Below the pieces are notes generated by a model. The model made no database searches. It was given only the letters and a program-made list of their open reading frames with translations, and was not told where the DNA came from. 64,000 nt of DNA from positions 1,207,874-1,271,873 of the forward strand of contig NZ_JACIEF010000003.1 of the NCBI RefSeq assembly GCF_014196715.1, in the 5' to 3' direction. The translations under genes were made by a program, and so were the position numbers. The DNA is from Pedobacter zeae (GTDB lineage Bacteria > Bacteroidota > Bacteroidia > Sphingobacteriales > Sphingobacteriaceae). Shown piece by piece: positions 6,523-15,510 of this stretch; the stretch's first letter is position 1; each line of letters begins with the position of its first letter.

Positions 6523-9327
6523 ATGAAAAAACTCTTTCTTCTAGACGGTATGGCGCTCATGTACAGGGCGCATTTTGCATTAAGTAAAAATCCGCGTTTT
6601 ACCTCAACAGGCATCAATACATCGGCAGTAATGGGCTTTACCAATACCCTGCTTGATGTGCTGAAGAAAGAGAAACCGACGCATATCGCAGTTGTTTTCG
6701 ATACAGAAGCACCAACTGAAAGGCATACGACCTTTGAGGCTTATAAGGCTCAACGCCAGGCCATGCCCGAAGATCTGGCGGCTGCAATGCCTTATGTAAT
6801 TAAACTGATTACCGGTTTCAACATCCCCGTGATTACTTCTGATGGGTATGAAGCCGATGATATTATTGGTACACTGGCCAAAAAAGCCGAGGCCAAAGGT
6901 TATCAGGTGTATTGTATGACTCCCGATAAGGATTTTGCGCAGTTGGTTTCAGAAAATATCTTCATTTACAAACCTGCCCGTATGGGTAACGATATGGAAA
7001 TATTGGGCGTAAAAGAGGTATTGGCCAAATGGGAGATTGAAAATGTATTACAGGTAATCGATATTTTAGGCCTTTGGGGCGATGCTGTTGATAACATTCC
7101 GGGTATCCCGGGTATTGGCGAGAAAACAGCAAAAGCCCTGATTAAACAGTATGGTTCGATAGAGAATATTATTGCCAACTCACATGAATTAAAAGGCAAG
7201 CAGCGCGAAAACGTAGAAAACTTTGCAGAACAGGGATTGATCTCTAAAAAACTGGCAACTATTTTACTGGATGTTCCCGTTGAACTGGATGAAGCAAACC
7301 TGGAACTTTGCGACCCCAACCGCGACTTACTGGAGCCTTTATTCACAGAACTGGAGTTCAGAACTTTAGGGCGCAGGGTATTTGGCGATGAATTTTCAGT
7401 TACTACGGCACGTTTTCAGGAAGGGACCCAAACCGATCTGTTCGGCAACCAGCCTGGTGAGACCATTCAATATACCAATACGCTTGAAGAAGAACCGGCG
7501 GAGAAACTTCCATCCAAAAACATCGGAAATACCGAACACGATTATCAATTGGTTGATACCGCTGAAAAACGTGCAGATTTAATCAAGCTTTTGCTGGCCG
7601 AAAAACGGATCTCGTTTGATACCGAAACCACAGGTACTGATGCTAACATGGCCGATTTGGTAGGTTTATCTTTCTCGATAAAACCAGGCACAGGTTATTA
7701 TATCCCGGTTCCTGCAGAAAGAGAGGAAGCACAGTTAATTGTTGATGAGTTTAGAGCGGTATTGGAAAATGAGGGCATAGAGAAAATTGGTCAGAACACC
7801 AAATACGATATCCTGGTTTTAAAGTGGTATGGAGTCGAAGTAAAAGGAAAACTTTTCGATACTATGCTGGCCCACTACCTGATTGATCCCGATACCCGCC
7901 ATGGTATGGATGTATTGTCAGAAAATTACCTGGGTTATTCGCCCATCTCGATTACTAAGCTGATCGGTGCAAAAGGCAAAAACCAAGGTACCATGCGTGA
8001 TGTTCCGGTTACCGAAGTGGTAGATTATGCCGCTGAAGATGCCGATGTAACCTTACAGCTGGCTCACATTTTTGAACCAAAATTAAAAGAGGTAAATGCC
8101 GCCAAACTGGCCGAAGAAATTGAAAATCCTTTGGTATATGTATTGGCAGATATAGAAAAGGAAGGTGTACGTATTGATATTGAAACCTTAAAGTCTTATT
8201 CCAAAGAGCTCGAAACCGAAATCGTCAAATTCGAACAGAATGTTTACGATAAGGCCGGGGTTAAATTTAACCTGGCCTCGCCAAAGCAGCTCGGCGAGGT
8301 GTTGTTTGATAGACTTCAGCTTGATCCCAAGGCCAAAAAAACCAAAACAGGCCAGTATCAGACCGGGGAAGATGTTTTAACGGCCTTAGCAAGCAAAAGT
8401 GACATTGTACAGGATATTTTAGATTTCCGCCAGTTACAGAAGCTTAAATCAACTTATGTTGATGCTTTACCACTAATGGTTAATCCTAAAACGGGCAGGG
8501 TACACACCTCTTATAACCAGGCCGTGGCGGCTACGGGCAGGTTGAGCTCTAATAACCCAAATTTACAGAATATCCCGATCCGGACCGAGCGGGGAAGGGA
8601 GGTACGTAAAGCCTTTATTGCAAGAGATGAAAACCATATCCTGTTATCGGCCGATTATTCGCAGATTGAATTACGCATCATCGCCGAAATCAGCAAAGAA
8701 GAAAATATGCTCGATGCTTTTAGCAAAGGGATCGATATCCATACGGCTACAGCAGCTAAAGTATATGGAGTAAGTATTGAAGAGGTTGATGCTACGCAGC
8801 GTAGAAATGCAAAAGCAGTTAATTTTGGCATTATTTACGGCCAATCGGCTTTTGGTTTGTCGCAGAATTTAGGTATTCCGCGTAAAGAAGCTGCCGAAAT
8901 TATTGAACAATATTTCATCCAGTATCCTGGCATTAAACGTTACATGAGCGATACCATGAACTTTGCCCGCGAAAATGGTTTTGTAGAAACCATAATGGGC
9001 AGACGCCGCTATTTAAGGGACATTAATTCAGCCAACCAGACTGTAAGGGGATTTGCGGAACGAAATGCCATTAACGCGCCGATACAAGGCTCTGCAGCGG
9101 ATATGATCAAAATCGCCATGATCAATATTCATAAAGAGATGAAAGCACAAAATTTGCAATCAACCATGACCATGCAGGTTCATGACGAGTTGGTGTTTGA
9201 TGTAGTTCGTGCCGAAAAAGAGGTAATGAAAGCCATTATCCAGGATAAAATGGCCAATGCCATTAAATTAACCGTGCCTATTGTAGTAGAAATCGGAGAG
9301 GGAGATAACTGGCTGGCGGCGCATTAA
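6523..9327 (+). CDS. polA: DNA polymerase I
   Basis: The 934-residue enzyme has all three classic domains. The 5'-3' exonuclease/FEN domain (about 1-300) has TSDGYEADDIIGTLA and the helix-hairpin-helix IPGIPGIGEKTA. The 3'-5' proofreading domain (about 340-530) is intact: FDTETTG with Asp366 and Glu368, then NTKYD and YAAEDAD. The polymerase domain has motif A DYSQIELR (Asp711), motif B RRNAKAVNFGIIYG and motif C VHDEL (Asp888). It fills gaps in repair and removes Okazaki primers. It is slightly longer than E. coli Pol I (928). Tag and the ATL gene lie just upstream. Confidence 0.97.
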   Translation: MKKLFLLDGMALMYRAHFALSKNPRFTSTGINTSAVMGFTNTLLDVLKKEKPTHIAVVFDTEAPTERHTTFEAYKAQRQAMPEDLAAAMPYVIKLITGFNIPVITSDGYEADDIIGTLAKKAEAKGYQVYCMTPDKDFAQLVSENIFIYKPARMGNDMEILGVKEVLAKWEIENVLQVIDILGLWGDAVDNIPGIPGIGEKTAKALIKQYGSIENIIANSHELKGKQRENVENFAEQGLISKKLATILLDVPVELDEANLELCDPNRDLLEPLFTELEFRTLGRRVFGDEFSVTTARFQEGTQTDLFGNQPGETIQYTNTLEEEPAEKLPSKNIGNTEHDYQLVDTAEKRADLIKLLLAEKRISFDTETTGTDANMADLVGLSFSIKPGTGYYIPVPAEREEAQLIVDEFRAVLENEGIEKIGQNTKYDILVLKWYGVEVKGKLFDTMLAHYLIDPDTRHGMDVLSENYLGYSPISITKLIGAKGKNQGTMRDVPVTEVVDYAAEDADVTLQLAHIFEPKLKEVNAAKLAEEIENPLVYVLADIEKEGVRIDIETLKSYSKELETEIVKFEQNVYDKAGVKFNLASPKQLGEVLFDRLQLDPKAKKTKTGQYQTGEDVLTALASKSDIVQDILDFRQLQKLKSTYVDALPLMVNPKTGRVHTSYNQAVAATGRLSSNNPNLQNIPIRTERGREVRKAFIARDENHILLSADYSQIELRIIAEISKEENMLDAFSKGIDIHTATAAKVYGVSIEEVDATQRRNAKAVNFGIIYGQSAFGLSQNLGIPRKEAAEIIEQYFIQYPGIKRYMSDTMNFARENGFVETIMGRRRYLRDINSANQTVRGFAERNAINAPIQGSAADMIKIAMINIHKEMKAQNLQSTMTMQVHDELVFDVVRAEKEVMKAIIQDKMANAIKLTVPIVVEIGEGDNWLAAH

Positions 9328-9362
9328 GATGAAGGCATTAGTGTAATCCTGTTAACTTTACC

Positions 9363-9400
9363 ATAACCAATATTTTAATAAAATAAAAAATATTGGTTAT
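9363..9400. repeat. Perfect 14-bp inverted repeat after polA
   Basis: ATAACCAATATTTT (9363-9376) and AAAATATTGGTTAT (9387-9400) are exact reverse complements around a 10-base A-rich loop. It lies 35 bases after the polA stop. It lacks a following T tract on either strand, so it may be an operator for the next gene or an AT-rich 3' hairpin. Confidence 0.6.
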
Positions 9401-9474
9401 CTTCATTAAAACTTCATTCCGATTCATCAATTTTATATCAACAAATAAACGAGTAAAACAAAAATCGAAAAAAC

Positions 9475-9816
9475 ATGAAAAAGTTATTGAGTTTAATCGC
9501 AATCGCAGCATTTGGTTTAACAACAGCATTTGCTCAAACACCAGCAGCAACTACTCCGGCTAAGGCTAAAACCGTTGCTAAAAAAGAAGTAAAAACTACA
9601 ACTGCCCCTGTAAAAGCAGGTGTAAAACAAGAGGCCAAAAAAGTAGAAACTAAAACCACTACTACAGCTGCTAAAGTAAAAGCAGATGGTACTCCGGATA
9701 TGCGTTTTAAAGAAAACAAAGCAAAAGCAGTAACTAAAGTGGCTGGTCCAACCAAAAAAGACGGTACAGCTGATATGCGCTATAAAGTAAACAAAGAAGC
9801 TGCTAAAAAGAATTAG
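9475..9816 (+). CDS. Secreted lysine/alanine/threonine-rich protein with DGTxDMR repeats
   Basis: The 113-residue protein has a signal peptide (MKKLLSLIAIAAFGLTTAFA, cut before QTP). The rest is low-complexity K/A/T/V, strongly basic and probably disordered. Two copies of a short motif end the protein, DGTPDMRFKENK at about 71-82 and DGTADMRYKVNK at about 96-107. The motif recurs in secreted proteins of this order, as I recall, but I know of no function. It has its own terminator. Codon use is strongly biased (AAA, GCT, ACT), suggesting high expression. Confidence 0.75.
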   Translation: MKKLLSLIAIAAFGLTTAFAQTPAATTPAKAKTVAKKEVKTTTAPVKAGVKQEAKKVETKTTTTAAKVKADGTPDMRFKENKAKAVTKVAGPTKKDGTADMRYKVNKEAAKKN

Positions 9817-9836
9817 GTTCAGGTTTATAATTTGAA

Positions 9837-9870
9837 GGGTCTCTAATGAAAAATTAGAGGCCCTTTTTTG
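9837..9870 (+). terminator. Rho-independent terminator
   Basis: GGGTCTCTAAT (9837-9847) pairs with ATTAGAGGCCC (9853-9863) with one mismatch and a GAAAA loop, followed by TTTTTTG. It ends the DGTxDMR-repeat gene. Confidence 0.85.
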
Positions 9871-9921
9871 TTTTTAATGATACCTGTCTGAACGACACAT
9901 TAGGCGGATCCGAAGAGATAT

Positions 9922-10030
9922 CGTCATCTCGACTGAAGTGCAGCGGAACGGAGAGATCTATCTGGACAGATTTAGCTTCGCTGAGCACTTCGTGGTTCTC
10001 GACTACGTTGCGCTTCGCTCGAAATGACGG
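9922..10030. repeat. Dispersed palindromic intergenic repeat, copy A
   Basis: The element begins CGTCATCTCGACTGAAGTGC and ends CTTCGCTCGAAATGACGG. Both ends carry GTCAT in inverted orientation, with imperfect internal dyads. The first ~50 bases match, in reverse complement, the element at 30076-30140 at nearly every position. The 3' half (GCTTCGCTGAGCACTTCGTG...) is a second module. There is no coding potential. Confidence 0.75.
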
Positions 10031-10040
10031 TTCGTCGAGA

Positions 10041-10718
10041 CTATAAACTTATTGTCTCGCCGATTTCCGGCAATAACAAGGTTTTCTTTTCACGATCAAA
10101 TTTATCCACAGCCGCCTTGGTATCAATCTCAATTACAGGGAAGGTATTATAATGTACGCCTATCACCTTATCGCAATCGAAATATTTTGTTGCAATTAAG
10201 GCATCATCTACATCCATGGTATAATTTCCACCGATAGGCAAAATGGCATAATCCAGGTTGTATATCTCAGCTAAAACCTTCATTTCGATGGTTAGGCCTG
10301 TATCACCTGCGAAGTAAATCTGCTTGCCATCAACTTCTAACACAAAACCTGCTGGATTACCACCATAACTTCCATCAGGTAAACCCGACGAATGTGTGGC
10401 GGGTACCATACGTACTGTTCCCCAATCGAAAGTAAATTTACCGAAATTCATTCCATGTACTTTTTCTACGCCTTGTTTTGATACCCAATCGGTAATCTCT
10501 GGCATGGCAATAACAGTTGCCTGGGTTTGTTTAGCCAATGCAACCAGATCGGCTACATGGTCGCCATGTCCGTGGCTTACCAAAATATAATCAGCTTCGA
10601 TCGCCTTAATATCCACATTTTTAGCTAATGGATTGTGTGATATAAACGGGTCGAATAATAATTTTTTGCCGGCAGCTTCAATCAGGAAACAAGACTGGCC
10701 ATAATAGGTGTATTTCAT
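10041..10718 (-). CDS. UPF0173 metal-dependent hydrolase (metallo-beta-lactamase fold)
   Basis: The 225-residue protein carries the metal-binding SHGHGDHVADL motif of the metallo-beta-lactamase superfamily. Further ligands follow in PATHSSG, FAGDTG and the C-terminal GVHYNTFP. The pattern matches the UPF0173 group, whose physiological substrate is unknown. The frame could begin 12 residues earlier, but MKYTYYGQSCFLIE is the family's normal N-terminus. A near-match -7 box (AATCTTTG on the minus strand, 10738-10731) lies between the two starts. No signal peptide; cytoplasmic. Confidence 0.87.
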   Translation of the reverse strand: MKYTYYGQSCFLIEAAGKKLLFDPFISHNPLAKNVDIKAIEADYILVSHGHGDHVADLVALAKQTQATVIAMPEITDWVSKQGVEKVHGMNFGKFTFDWGTVRMVPATHSSGLPDGSYGGNPAGFVLEVDGKQIYFAGDTGLTIEMKVLAEIYNLDYAILPIGGNYTMDVDDALIATKYFDCDKVIGVHYNTFPVIEIDTKAAVDKFDREKKTLLLPEIGETISL

Positions 10719-10819
10719 AATAATAGTATCAAAGATTTGAATAACAGGCAGCAAGATCTGAGTATTGCATATTAAGACTGATTGTTGAAAGTATAAACAG
10801 TTAAGTCTTCTAATGGTTT

Positions 10820-11125
10820 TTATTGGCCGAACATGCCACCTAAACCACCTAGCATATCCTGGGCAGAAGCCTGCATTTCGGCTGCACTAACTTGCTCGGC
10901 ACTTGCCATCGCTTTGTTAATTGCGGTTAATAACAGCTCTTCCAGTTCTTCTTTATCAGCATTTTTTAAAAACTCGTCATCAATGGCAACTGCGGTAATG
11001 GCCTTATTTGCCGTTGCAGTAATTTTAATTGCTCCATTTTCTACTTCGCCATATACCGATATCGTATCGAGGCGTTTTTTAATTTCTTCGGCTTTTTGTT
11101 GAGCCGCAAATAATTTATCGAACAT
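10820..11125 (-). CDS. YbaB/EbfC-family nucleoid-associated protein
   Basis: The 101-residue protein has the YbaB layout. A helix (FAAQQKAEEIKKRLDTI) is followed by beta strands (YGEVENGAIKITATANKAITAVAID), then a helix rich in E and L. The tail is Met/Gly-rich (MLGGLGGMFGQ). YbaB dimers bind DNA and often accompany recR/dnaX, which are not in this window. It is separated from the UPF0173 gene by about 100 bases, on the same strand. The 248 bases upstream of it (11126-11373) show no gene or clear structure. Confidence 0.85.
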   Translation of the reverse strand: MFDKLFAAQQKAEEIKKRLDTISVYGEVENGAIKITATANKAITAVAIDDEFLKNADKEELEELLLTAINKAMASAEQVSAAEMQASAQDMLGGLGGMFGQ

Positions 11126-11373
11126 AATCTTTTTGTTTTATAATAAAACTAAATACGGCCTGATAGCATGTTGGCCTCATCTAGAAAGCGTTGAACTCTT
11201 TTAGTGCCTGTAAAGTTTTTAAGTATTAAAGTAGTTGTTTTGTTTTTGGCAGGCAATAAAATTTATGCCCCAACTTCGGTATCCCAATAAATCAGTTTTT
11301 TTACAGGCACCTGAAAACGGATCAGGTCATCAAATGGATATTTTTTACCAATCCATCTTGTTTTTCCATAAAT

Positions 11374-12603
11374 CTAATCTTCGTCTGAACCCGGCAAACT
11401 GCCATTGCCATGGTATGCACCTTTACGTATAATTGGCATATTCAAATGTTTATAAAGGTCGTCCAGGTGCATTAAACTACCATTTGTTAAATTGCCCAAA
11501 AATATAACTACGATATTTTTACTTAAATCCCTTACATAAATGTGTCGAAAACCGTGCCACCAACCGGTGTGGTAAACTACTTTATCCATGTTTTCGCCGT
11601 CAAACATTCTCCAGCCATAGCCATAGTTAAAATGTCCGTTTACAGGTTTATTCCGGCCCACGTAGGCAGAATCGAGGCTCTTTTTGGTTAACAACCGTCC
11701 ATTTTTAAGGTATTTGTCAAAAAGAACCAAATCGTGAACGGTGCTGTAAATACCTTTATCACCAACAGGCCCATCCAAGAAGTTCTGGGCCACGGAGTAA
11801 CGCCAGGTGCGGTCGTGGCCTACCACATCAACCGGTATTTTTTCGTATTCGGTAGTGCTGTACACATGGGTATGCTTTAAGCCTGCAGGTTTAAAAACGT
11901 GTTCCATCATGTATTGAGAATAACGCTGTCCGGTAACTTTTTCAATAATGGCACCCAATACCATAAAATTAGAGTTGTTATAGTGGAAGCGGTTATCAGG
12001 CTTGGTGTATGGATTAGGTTTTCTTTCAGCAATTACATTCATCACTTCCTGGTTAGTTACGCCCTTTTTCATGTTGCGTTTCTCTTTGCGCCAGATGTCA
12101 TCAATAAAATACACATAGTTCATCATGCCGCTGCGGTGCGAAAGCAAGAGCTTTACCGTAATGCCATCATAAGGGAAATTGGGATAGAATTTTTTAACAT
12201 CATCGTTTAAGGAAAGTTTCCCTGCCTCTACCAATTGCATAATTGCAGTACCTGTAAACGTTTTGGTAATAGAAGCCAGCTCAAATTCCGAATTAATGGT
12301 TAGGCTGTCGCGGTGCAGGTAATCGGCCCAGCCAATGGCTTTTTCGTAAAGGATTTTACCATCTTTGGCCACCAGCATATTGCCATTGAAACCAAACTTT
12401 TTGTGCAGGTTGTCTACGAAATCAGCAATCCATTTATCTCCTTTTTGTGGGTTGTAAACCAGCAGGAGGCTATCCGCTTTATCGTCTTCTTTGGTACGTA
12501 TTTTTTTTTCAGCTGCTTTTTTCTCTTCAGATTTTTTACCCGAGCAGGCTGTAAGTAATGTTGCTGAGAGGGCTAATGCTGAACAGATATATCTAAAATT
12601 CAT
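11374..12603 (-). CDS. Serine hydrolase, class C beta-lactamase/PBP family, lipoprotein
   Basis: The 409-residue protein starts with a lipoprotein signal (LLTAC, lipidated Cys20). A charged lysine-rich linker follows, then a beta-lactamase-like domain. The three active-site motifs are present: SITK (Ser111, Lys114), YNN (Tyr208, Asn210) and HTG (YHTGWW). This family includes penicillin-binding DD-peptidases, esterases and class C beta-lactamases; the sequence alone does not decide which. Membrane anchoring favours a periplasmic peptidase or esterase over a secreted beta-lactamase. The C-terminus is short and acidic. Confidence 0.85.
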   Translation of the reverse strand: MNFRYICSALALSATLLTACSGKKSEEKKAAEKKIRTKEDDKADSLLLVYNPQKGDKWIADFVDNLHKKFGFNGNMLVAKDGKILYEKAIGWADYLHRDSLTINSEFELASITKTFTGTAIMQLVEAGKLSLNDDVKKFYPNFPYDGITVKLLLSHRSGMMNYVYFIDDIWRKEKRNMKKGVTNQEVMNVIAERKPNPYTKPDNRFHYNNSNFMVLGAIIEKVTGQRYSQYMMEHVFKPAGLKHTHVYSTTEYEKIPVDVVGHDRTWRYSVAQNFLDGPVGDKGIYSTVHDLVLFDKYLKNGRLLTKKSLDSAYVGRNKPVNGHFNYGYGWRMFDGENMDKVVYHTGWWHGFRHIYVRDLSKNIVVIFLGNLTNGSLMHLDDLYKHLNMPIIRKGAYHGNGSLPGSDED

Positions 12604-12671
12604 TTATATCAGGGATAGTGTGTTTAAAACCCGAAAATTAAAGAATTTTAGACGGTTGTAACGAAAGAGTT

Positions 12672-13223
12672 TTACACATTTTCGCAATTTTGATTGTACC
12701 AGCATTCGAATAAATGCCCTTTGCTGCCATAAACCGGATCGCTATCGGGATTTTTTACTTTTGCAATGTCCTGATCTGCTTCAGGACGTTCTTTTGCCTC
12801 ACCATATTTGATATTGTATTCGGCACCGTTCGGATATGCACCCACCACCGTGAAATCATCACTGGAATTTAATTTTTTATGAGCTACACCTGCCGGAATG
12901 ATAATTACATCCCCCTTGTCGAGTTCAATGCAAACACCATGATCGCCACCAAACTGAACGTCGGCTTTGCCACAAAATACACCCATTACTTCGTGTGTAT
13001 TGCTATGGTAATGGTGATAATCAAAAATACCATCTACCCAGGAGTTGGTATAACCGTTTTGCGCAAAAACCTTTTTAATTACCTCTTCGTTATCATCGGG
13101 ATGAAGCCTGAGTGCGCCTTTGTAAACCATTAGTGGTAAGACCGGGTTATTTGGAAAGTTTCCGTTTTCTTCGATTTTATGTGCCACTAAATAAGCTTCC
13201 TGTATTAGTTTTTCTTTGTCCAT
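12672..13223 (-). CDS. YjlB-type cupin domain protein
   Basis: The 183-residue protein has a single cupin barrel. Metal-binding motif 1 is YHHYHSNTHEVMGVFCG, and motif 2 follows (KGDVIIIPAGVAHKKLNSS). The order and the flanking sequences match the YjlB group. There is no signal peptide, so it acts in the cytoplasm. The metal and substrate are unknown. It stands alone between two lipoprotein genes. Confidence 0.8.
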   Translation of the reverse strand: MDKEKLIQEAYLVAHKIEENGNFPNNPVLPLMVYKGALRLHPDDNEEVIKKVFAQNGYTNSWVDGIFDYHHYHSNTHEVMGVFCGKADVQFGGDHGVCIELDKGDVIIIPAGVAHKKLNSSDDFTVVGAYPNGAEYNIKYGEAKERPEADQDIAKVKNPDSDPVYGSKGHLFECWYNQNCENV

Positions 13224-13586
13224 AGCTGGGGAGTTTTATGTAATTAACAATACAAGCGCCAAAGGGTTTAAATTTTGTTTTATAGTCCCGTAAGAGGATT
13301 ACTTTAACTGTATTTGTAATGCTGAGAGTCTTTTATTAGCGATACAATCGCTATTCTCGTTCATCCCCGTTACAAACGAGGACGATGCAAGTTGCTGGTC
13401 AATTTTAATTCTTCAAATATTTCACACTCCATCTGGAGGAAAGTAAATAGTCTGTGATATTAGGTAAAGTTGAGGGTAGAAAAATGATAAAATATTTATC
13501 TGCGACCTCTGTGTTATCTCTGGCCAAATAATGAGGTAACGTTCCCGCCAAAAACAAAATTCTTTATTGTCAGCGGGAGCGTTTAA
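13224..13586. other. Intergenic region with two small dyads, no gene seen
   Basis: These 363 bases hold no convincing reading frame. TAGCGAT (13337-13343) and ATCGCTA (13347-13353) form a perfect 7-bp stem. CTCGTT (13356-13361) pairs with AACGAG (13375-13380). The run may be a degraded copy of a palindromic intergenic repeat. No promoter box is clear. Confidence 0.4.
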
Positions 13587-15365
13587 CTATTTCTGGCTTG
13601 CTGCCCAGGCATCCATTTTAGCTTCGAAAACTGATAACGGGAAAGAACCATCTTTTAAAACGGCGGTGTGAAAGGCCGATAATTTGAATTTTGGTCCCAG
13701 TTCCTTTTCGTATCTGCTTCTGAGCTCCCTTATTTTCATAGCCCCTGTTTTGTAACCCAATGCTTGGGCAGGTATCCCCATATAACGTTCAATCTCGGCT
13801 GTTGCACCTTCAGTGCTTATGGCTTCGTTATCGGTCATGTATTTGATGGCTTGCTCGCGGGTCATGTTTTTGGTGTGAATGGCCACGTCAACTACCAGGC
13901 GAATGGCCCGGTGCATTTCATCACCCAAAGCTCCCATATGCTGATATGGATCCTGATATAACCCCAGTTCCTTACCTAACGACTCACAATAAAGCGCCCA
14001 ACCTTCTACATAGGCGTTATGACCACCGAAACGGCGGAAATTAGGTAACGATTTGTTTTCCTGGGTTAACGAAATCTGGTAATGGTGACCAGGAATAGCC
14101 TCGTGGAGGAAGAGAGATTCCATTCCGGAGGTGGTATTGAATTTTTTGGCATCCAGAATGGGTACATAAAAGATTCCCGGACGTTTGCCATCGGCCGAAC
14201 CCTGGTTGTATTCTGCACTGGCAGATGCAGCCCTGAAAGCTTCTGTTTGACGAATTTCGAAAGGGGTTTTGGGCTCTACATCAAACATTTTTTTCAAATT
14301 GGGTTTCATCCGCTGATGGATATCTTCGAAAGCAGCTAGAACTTCTTTCGGAGTTTTATAAGGCGTGAATTTTTTATCGGTTTTCATGTATTCGAAAAAA
14401 GCTTTTAAATCTCCTTTAAAGCCAACCAGGTTTTTGATGCTATCCATCTGCCCTTTTATCCGGGCAACTTCTTTTAAGCCTGTCTGATAAATCTCTTCGG
14501 GTGTTCTATTGGTGGTAGTTTGCTGTTTTACCAGGTAAGTATACCACTCCAGGCCGCCCGGCATGGCAGACCAGCCAGACGTAGTTCTCGCTTTTGGCAG
14601 GTATTCGTTTTGAAGAAAATCGCCCAGTTTTTTATAAGTTGGTACAATAACAGTGGTGATGGTATTCCGGTATGCTTCTGTTAATCTTTGTTTATCTGCT
14701 GCAGAAAAACTAGCAGGTAATGAATTAATAGGGCCATAAAATAAACTTTTTTCAGGATCGGTTACGACCATACTCTGCATTTGCGGAATCATTTTAACTA
14801 CCAAAGCTTTAGGCAAAACAATACCAGCGGCCTCACCTTTTTTAAAGTTGGCTATGGCTGTATCGGCCCAAACGGAAAAAGCGGTAACACGTTTTAACCA
14901 GTTTTCATAATTTTTAACCGTTTTAAATGGCTGTGCTCCTGTACCTGAGCCTAACTGGCCAATGGTTAAGGGGAGAGCAAACATCTGGTTAAATGGAAGG
15001 TATTCTGAATGATATTTTAATCCTTCTAAATTGATGCTCAGCTGGTCTTTAAGATAATCAAAAGAGAGTTTGTCGTTGTCATTCAGGCCTTCCCTATCGT
15101 ATTTGCCTAAACTGTCGAGATAACGTTGGTTAAATGCTTTATATTCCTTTAGGTAAGCTTGTGAACCATCATTTGGCAAGAGGTCGTCATAACGTTCATC
15201 ACCAATATAAGTGGCATTAATTGGGGTGAGTTTTAACCCATCCTGGTAGTATTGCTCGCACATATAGGCAAAAGCTTTGTTTTCTGAGTCTGAATCAGAT
15301 TTGGTGCCCTGCTTACAGGCTGACAAGCAAGCAATGCAAGCAGTAAAAAGAAGTATTTTTTTCAT
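13587..15365 (-). CDS. DUF885 family lipoprotein, probable metallopeptidase
   Basis: The 592-residue protein has a lipoprotein signal ending in CLSAC (Cys17). The large C-terminal domain holds the DUF885 signature: HEAIPGHHYQ (an HExxH-like zinc motif, HEAIPGHH), then NAYVEGWALYCE and a following helix with EMHRAIRLVVDVAIH. Family members are thought to be zinc-dependent peptidases, but few have been tested. It is anchored in the envelope. An 11-bp-arm palindrome overlaps its leader, and a -7 box lies just upstream. Confidence 0.88.
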   Translation of the reverse strand: MKKILLFTACIACLSACKQGTKSDSDSENKAFAYMCEQYYQDGLKLTPINATYIGDERYDDLLPNDGSQAYLKEYKAFNQRYLDSLGKYDREGLNDNDKLSFDYLKDQLSINLEGLKYHSEYLPFNQMFALPLTIGQLGSGTGAQPFKTVKNYENWLKRVTAFSVWADTAIANFKKGEAAGIVLPKALVVKMIPQMQSMVVTDPEKSLFYGPINSLPASFSAADKQRLTEAYRNTITTVIVPTYKKLGDFLQNEYLPKARTTSGWSAMPGGLEWYTYLVKQQTTTNRTPEEIYQTGLKEVARIKGQMDSIKNLVGFKGDLKAFFEYMKTDKKFTPYKTPKEVLAAFEDIHQRMKPNLKKMFDVEPKTPFEIRQTEAFRAASASAEYNQGSADGKRPGIFYVPILDAKKFNTTSGMESLFLHEAIPGHHYQISLTQENKSLPNFRRFGGHNAYVEGWALYCESLGKELGLYQDPYQHMGALGDEMHRAIRLVVDVAIHTKNMTREQAIKYMTDNEAISTEGATAEIERYMGIPAQALGYKTGAMKIRELRSRYEKELGPKFKLSAFHTAVLKDGSFPLSVFEAKMDAWAASQK

Positions 15366-15368
15366 TTG

Positions 15369-15397
15369 TTTGATTTAAGATCCTTAAATCAAAAATA
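15369..15397 (-). promoter_or_regulatory. -7 box and perfect palindrome upstream of the DUF885 gene
   Basis: TTTGATTTAAG (15369-15379) and CTTAAATCAAA (15383-15393) are exact reverse complements around ATC. On the minus strand, TATTTTTG (15397-15390) is a perfect -7 box overlapping the upstream arm. The palindrome would span the transcription start and leader of the lipoprotein gene. Confidence 0.55.
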
Positions 15398-15437
15398 ACA
15401 AATTAAGCCACTATTTATTAAAAGCCTTAAATGCAAA

Positions 15438-15463
15438 AAAGCCATCCTAAAAAGGATGGCTTT
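15438..15463 (-). terminator. Rho-independent terminator after pdhC
   Basis: AAAGCCATCCT (15438-15448) and AGGATGGCTTT (15453-15463) form an 11-bp perfect stem with an AAAA loop. On the minus strand it is followed by TTTTTTGCATTT. It lies 47 bases after the pdhC stop. Confidence 0.8.
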
Positions 15464-15510
15464 AATATATAACCAGTATTGAACTGAAAACTTTGATTTG
15501 CTAACGGTGA

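Noticed and set aside
11235-11432. Plus-strand frame between ybaB and the serine hydrolase
   Set aside because: Overlaps the 3' end of the serine hydrolase gene and shows no domain or promoter.
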